Below are positions 23,077-25,501 of a stretch of 25,501 bases of DNA, piece by piece. The position numbers and the translations under genes are program-made. The DNA comes from Flavobacteriales bacterium (GTDB lineage Bacteria > Bacteroidota > Bacteroidia > Flavobacteriales > BACL11): assembly GCA_018695965.1 (NCBI GenBank), contig JABHQB010000129.1, positions 1 through 25,501 on the forward strand, in the 5' to 3' direction. The first letter of the stretch is position 1. Each line of letters begins with the position of its first letter. Below the pieces are notes generated by a model. That model worked only from the letters and a program-made list of their open reading frames with translations. It searched no databases and was not told the DNA's origin.

Positions 23077-23934
23077 CTACTCAATAATTATCTTCTTTTC
23101 TACTGTTCCATCATTATAGATGTAGAATAGTGGAGTGTTTCTATTTTCGTTAACTTCTCTTCCTAAGATGTCAGTAATTTTAAGAAGATTTCTTTTATTA
23201 CTTATCTCATTAATATCTGTTATACTAATGTTAATATTAAATGGAAAAACACATGAAGTACTTGAATTACCCGCAAACCATCCACTAATCAAATGTAGAG
23301 TTCCGCTAAATGGTAAAGTAAAGTTTTGTACCACATCTAATACTCTACTAGCTGTATCAGATTCCATAAGTCCAAAAACATTAGCAGCAGTATTAATATT
23401 TTCGAAAGCGATAGTATCTCCTAAGTCATCTATAAGTACAAATCCACCATATCCAAAATTACCATTACTTAATCCGAAAGTCTGTATGTCAAAATGTATC
23501 AACTGTGGCGTGGAAGAGGAATCAATCTGAGTAAAGCTAGTAATAACAGAATCACAAGAAGGATGATAAGATAAAATACAAGTGTCTTCACCTGGATTTG
23601 GACCCGTAAAGTTGGAATACACAAAATAAATACTTAATGGATAAATTGGTGAAATGGGGTTTAAAATATTATAATTATACCAGGATGTATCAAGCCCCAT
23701 TGTTCCAAACAAATTTATATTACCATTTTGAATAGTGTCACCCATTGCATCAATAGTAAAAGCTACAAAAGGATATTGAAACCCTAATGTATTTCCATCA
23801 TATATTTCAATATCAATTGTCATATTGGTATTATCAATAACTATATCCGTAACATCCAACAAAGAACAATTAACCTGTCCTTGTCCAAACCCAATCAATG
23901 GCACACATAGTAATAGTAGTAATAGTTTTTTCAT
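23077..23934 (-). CDS. Secreted protein of unknown function with variant T9SS-type tail
   Basis: The 285-residue protein has a signal peptide (MKKLLLLLLCVPLIGFGQ). The mature part is low in charge and rich in Asp, Thr, Ser and aromatic residues, with two similar-looking beta-rich halves. Each half carries VxFxNxN or DDLGDTI / DAMGDTI-type segments (FTIDAMGDTIQNGNIN and LIDDLGDTIAFENIN), suggesting an internal duplication of a beta-sandwich. I recognise no named domain. The last 39 residues are the shared tail ending LFYIYNDGTVEKKIIIE, so I expect export by T9SS. It follows the small lipoprotein gene after 17 bases and is probably co-transcribed from the box at 24.28 kb. Its first 30 bases are identical to those of that lipoprotein gene. 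Confidence 0.75.
   Translation of the reverse strand: MKKLLLLLLCVPLIGFGQGQVNCSLLDVTDIVIDNTNMTIDIEIYDGNTLGFQYPFVAFTIDAMGDTIQNGNINLFGTMGLDTSWYNYNILNPISPIYPLSIYFVYSNFTGPNPGEDTCILSYHPSCDSVITSFTQIDSSSTPQLIHFDIQTFGLSNGNFGYGGFVLIDDLGDTIAFENINTAANVFGLMESDTASRVLDVVQNFTLPFSGTLHLISGWFAGNSSTSCVFPFNINISITDINEISNKRNLLKITDILGREVNENRNTPLFYIYNDGTVEKKIIIE
23080..23196 (-). repeat. 39-codon C-terminal tail cassette, copy 4
   Basis: Encodes KRNLLKITDILGREVNENRN followed by TPLFYIYNDGTVEKKIIIE. At the DNA level it is closest to copy 1, sharing long identical runs including the start of the GTVEKK region and the LGREVN region. Confidence 0.85.
23905..23934 (-). repeat. 30-base signal-peptide-start repeat, copy 1
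   Basis: The first 30 bases of the 23 kb secreted-protein gene (encoding MKKLLLLLLC) are identical, base for base, to 24222-24251, including the synonymous codon choice among six consecutive Leu codons. Confidence 0.8.
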
Positions 23935-23951
23935 TTTGTTTTGTTCCTTTC

Positions 23952-24251
23952 TTAAAATGGGTTAATAAGTGGTTTATATTTTGATATCTCTTCTTTTTCC
24001 ATTTCGTTTCCTAATAAATCAAAATATTTGATTTCTCCAGTCTTTGTATCAAATCTACAAATTACATGTTTTGATCCTGTCTTAATACCTCCAGCTACTA
24101 AAGATGGAGAGATGTCTCCTGCATCTTCTAGCAATTCAAGAAATGTCATATCTATCATTTCAATTATCTGAAAATCATATCTACCAATTTCATTCTCTCC
24201 ACAAGAGAAAAGCAAAGGCAGACATAGTAATAGTAGTAATAGTTTTTTCAT
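23952..24251 (-). CDS. Small lipoprotein of unknown function
   Basis: The 99-residue protein has a signal peptide with a strong lipobox (LPLLFSCGE, Cys17). The mature 83 residues are of mixed charge and end in DTKTGEIKYFDLLGNEMEKE, a short beta-hairpin-like segment. I recognise no family. FDLLGNE faintly recalls the DILGRE of the variant tail, but the following LFYIYDDGTVEKK part is missing, so it is not a tail copy. It lies 17 bases upstream of the tail-bearing secreted protein on the same strand and likely shares its promoter. The signal-peptide DNA is related both to that gene (30 identical bases) and to the lipoprotein at 7.4-7.9 kb around the lipobox. Confidence 0.7.
   Translation of the reverse strand: MKKLLLLLLCLPLLFSCGENEIGRYDFQIIEMIDMTFLELLEDAGDISPSLVAGGIKTGSKHVICRFDTKTGEIKYFDLLGNEMEKEEISKYKPLINPF
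24222..24251 (-). repeat. 30-base signal-peptide-start repeat, copy 2
   Basis: Identical to 23905-23934 over 30 bases; see that entry. Similarity stops where one protein needs a lipobox and the other a type I cleavage site. Confidence 0.8.
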
Positions 24252-24274
24252 AATTTTAAGTTTTTAAGTTTGAA

Positions 24275-24282
24275 CAAATATA
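24275..24282 (-). promoter_or_regulatory. -7 box of the lipoprotein / secreted protein pair
   Basis: Minus strand TATATTTG, a TAnnTTTG match 23 bases before the lipoprotein ATG and just after the SRPBCC stop codon. No clear -33 element is visible. Confidence 0.45.
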
Positions 24283-24292
24283 GTTGTAATTA

Positions 24293-24811
24293 CTATTTCA
24301 CCCCCTCACAAACATCTTTTAATCTTTTTAGTCCTTCTTCCAAATCTGGACCTGCCATTTTATCCATAAACAAAGTCATAAATCTTATAAAAAATGGCAT
24401 CTCCCCTTTCATTCTCCATGTTACTTTTGTTCCACCATTAATCTCTTCAAATTTAAAAAATCCACTTGGTGTCATATCCCCAAGATTTAATTTAATTTCA
24501 ATCTCTTCTTTATTGCAATCAACAATTTTTAATCCTCCTACACCAACTTCCTCTCCTTTCCATTTCATTGAAGCTCCTTTTCCACTTTTTTCTCTAAAAT
24601 ACTCTGTAACTATTGTTGAATCATTTTTCCACCAAACAGCCCAATTTGGCCAATTATGCAAATCTGAAAGCTGATGATATACTGAATCAATTGGAGCGTC
24701 AATTTCAATACTTCTTTCAAATTCATATTCGGATGAAATAAATAAATTAAAAGTAGTAAACGATATCATAGTTATTATCATCCATTTCAGAATTATTTTT
24801 CCAGCTTTCAT
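24293..24811 (-). CDS. SRPBCC (START/polyketide cyclase-like) protein with N-terminal membrane segment
   Basis: The 172-residue protein begins with a hydrophobic segment (about 6-25, IILKWMIITMISFTTFNLFI), probably a membrane anchor. An SRPBCC lipid-binding-type fold follows: FERSIEIDAPIDSVYHQLSDLHNWPNWAVW is the classic first strand, helix and Trp-containing turn of this superfamily. TKVTWRMKGEMPF is the later strand pair, and the long C-terminal helix DLEEGLKRLKDVCEG closes the cavity. Members bind hydrophobic ligands, and many have no known substrate. It is divergent from the peptidase gene. No clean promoter box is seen on this strand; a TAATTTG one base short of consensus lies near 24845. 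Confidence 0.88.
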   Translation of the reverse strand: MKAGKIILKWMIITMISFTTFNLFISSEYEFERSIEIDAPIDSVYHQLSDLHNWPNWAVWWKNDSTIVTEYFREKSGKGASMKWKGEEVGVGGLKIVDCNKEEIEIKLNLGDMTPSGFFKFEEINGGTKVTWRMKGEMPFFIRFMTLFMDKMAGPDLEEGLKRLKDVCEGVK

Positions 24812-24838
24812 CTTTTATATTTTAGTTTGTTTTTCGAA

Positions 24839-24867
24839 TTGCAAATTACAAAAATCCCTTAAATTTG
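24839..24867 (+). promoter_or_regulatory. Promoter of the C1 peptidase gene (-33 TTG, -7 TAAATTTG)
   Basis: TTG (24839-24841), 18 bases, then TAAATTTG (24860-24867), matching the Bacteroidetes consensus. The box ends 24 bases before the ATG at 24892. Confidence 0.55.
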
Positions 24868-24891
24868 TTCAATAATTAAAACACAAACAGA

Positions 24892-25501
24892 ATGATAAAA
24901 AAAATAGGAGTCTTATTACTTATTTCAACTACCGTAATAGCGCAAGACAAAGGACAATTTGAAAGTTATTCTAACCCTTTTTACAAAACTATTGTAACAG
25001 AAAGTAATGATTACGATCAGAAGGAAAAAGAAGAATATAAATCCTTTAAGATGAATTTTGATGGAAAACAAATCCCAAAAAGTTTAGATGAATTTACCAT
25101 TATAGATGCGGATAATCCAATATCGCAAGGAAATACAGGTACTTGTTGGTGTTTTTCAACTACATCATTTTACGAGAGTGAAATAAAAAGGATTACTAAA
25201 AAAGACATCAATTTATCTGAATTATACCCAGTTTACTTTGAATATATTGAAAAAGCTAGAGGTTACATAAATAGCAGAGGAAAAACTCACCTTGGAGAAG
25301 GTTCTGAAACCAATGCAGTACAAAGAATGATGGAACTATACGGTATTGTCCCATTTGAATCTTATGAAGGAAAACCATCTGATCAACCATTTTACAATCA
25401 TGAAAAAATGTTTGGGGAAATCGAAACTTATCTGAAAAATTGTAAGAAAACTAATTTCTGGGATGAAGATGCAATTCTATCCAATGTAAAGTCAATACTG
25501 A
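24892..25501 (+). CDS. Secreted C1 (papain-like) cysteine peptidase, N-terminal 203 residues
   Basis: The open frame runs off the right edge. It starts with a signal peptide (MIKKIGVLLLISTTVIAQ), followed by a short pro-like region (YSNPFYKTIVTESNDYDQKE). The active-site block is ISQGNTGTCWCFSTTSFYES, where Cys85 is the nucleophile and Gln79 the oxyanion Gln, with the same six-residue spacing as papain Gln19/Cys25. Later segments (LSELYPVYFEYIEKAR, GEGSETNAVQRMMELYGIVPFESY) look like the aminopeptidase C / bleomycin hydrolase branch, which in Bacteroidetes is often exported. The catalytic His and Asn are outside the window. Probable role: extracytoplasmic peptide degradation. Confidence 0.85.
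   Translation, partial: MIKKIGVLLLISTTVIAQDKGQFESYSNPFYKTIVTESNDYDQKEKEEYKSFKMNFDGKQIPKSLDEFTIIDADNPISQGNTGTCWCFSTTSFYESEIKRITKKDINLSELYPVYFEYIEKARGYINSRGKTHLGEGSETNAVQRMMELYGIVPFESYEGKPSDQPFYNHEKMFGEIETYLKNCKKTNFWDEDAILSNVKSIL

Noticed and set aside
24150..24251. Small lipoprotein FDLLGNE as a fifth copy of the sorting tail
   Set aside because: The diagnostic LFYIYDDGTVEKK part is absent and the position relative to the C-terminus differs.
1..25501. CRISPR array, insertion sequence or prophage
   Set aside because: No regularly spaced direct repeats, transposase, integrase or phage structural genes are visible on either strand.

Overview
The window looks like a chromosomal segment from a marine-type member of the Bacteroidetes (Flavobacteriales or close). 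The evidence is the strongly AT-rich sequence, the recurrent TAnnTTTG -7 promoter boxes, the almost complete absence of Shine-Dalgarno sequences, and the families present: type IX secretion (T9SS) cargo with C-terminal sorting tails, SprB repeats, a CotH kinase-like protein, a TonB-dependent receptor with a carboxypeptidase-regulatory-like domain, and small lipoproteins with Leu-rich signal peptides. I cannot name a species.

Layout. (1) 1-2.7 kb is core metabolism and translation: the start of fabG (leaves the left edge), sucD, and the divergent mnmE. (2) 2.7-5.7 kb, minus strand, is a tightly overlapping four-gene lipid operon: a secreted alpha/beta-hydrolase-like protein, a CDP-alcohol phosphatidyltransferase with a variant active site, a CdsA-like CTP transferase and a PlsC-like acyltransferase. 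Its composition recalls E. coli ynbABC. (3) 5.7-7.4 kb, minus strand, holds a HEAT-like helical protein and a patatin-like phospholipase. The three spacers around them carry copies of a mosaic intergenic repeat made of hairpins, some of which should act as terminators. (4) 7.4-16.5 kb, minus strand, is a run of exported proteins: a BNR-type propeller, a 37-residue mini-lipoprotein, a LamG/dockerin/SprB protein, a CotH-like protein, a Kelch protein and an NTF2-like lipoprotein. Several pairs are translationally coupled. A 3'-tRNA fragment sits inside the run at 9.7 kb. (5) 16.6-23.1 kb, plus strand, is a compact unit: icmF (fused isobutyryl-CoA mutase), an MscS-type channel and a TonB-dependent receptor. 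(6) 23.1-25.5 kb carries another tail-bearing secreted protein, a small lipoprotein, an SRPBCC protein and the first part of a secreted papain-like peptidase that leaves the right edge.

How it fits together. Four otherwise unrelated exported proteins end in the same 39-residue tail with no length variation, and the tail is clearly related at the DNA level. Two neighbouring genes share 30 identical bases over their signal-peptide start. This suggests that export signals at both protein ends are spread as DNA cassettes. I found no CRISPR array, phage module, insertion sequence, rRNA or complete tRNA. No stretch longer than about 120 bases lacks a gene; the spacers hold promoters, terminators, repeat copies and the tRNA fragment.
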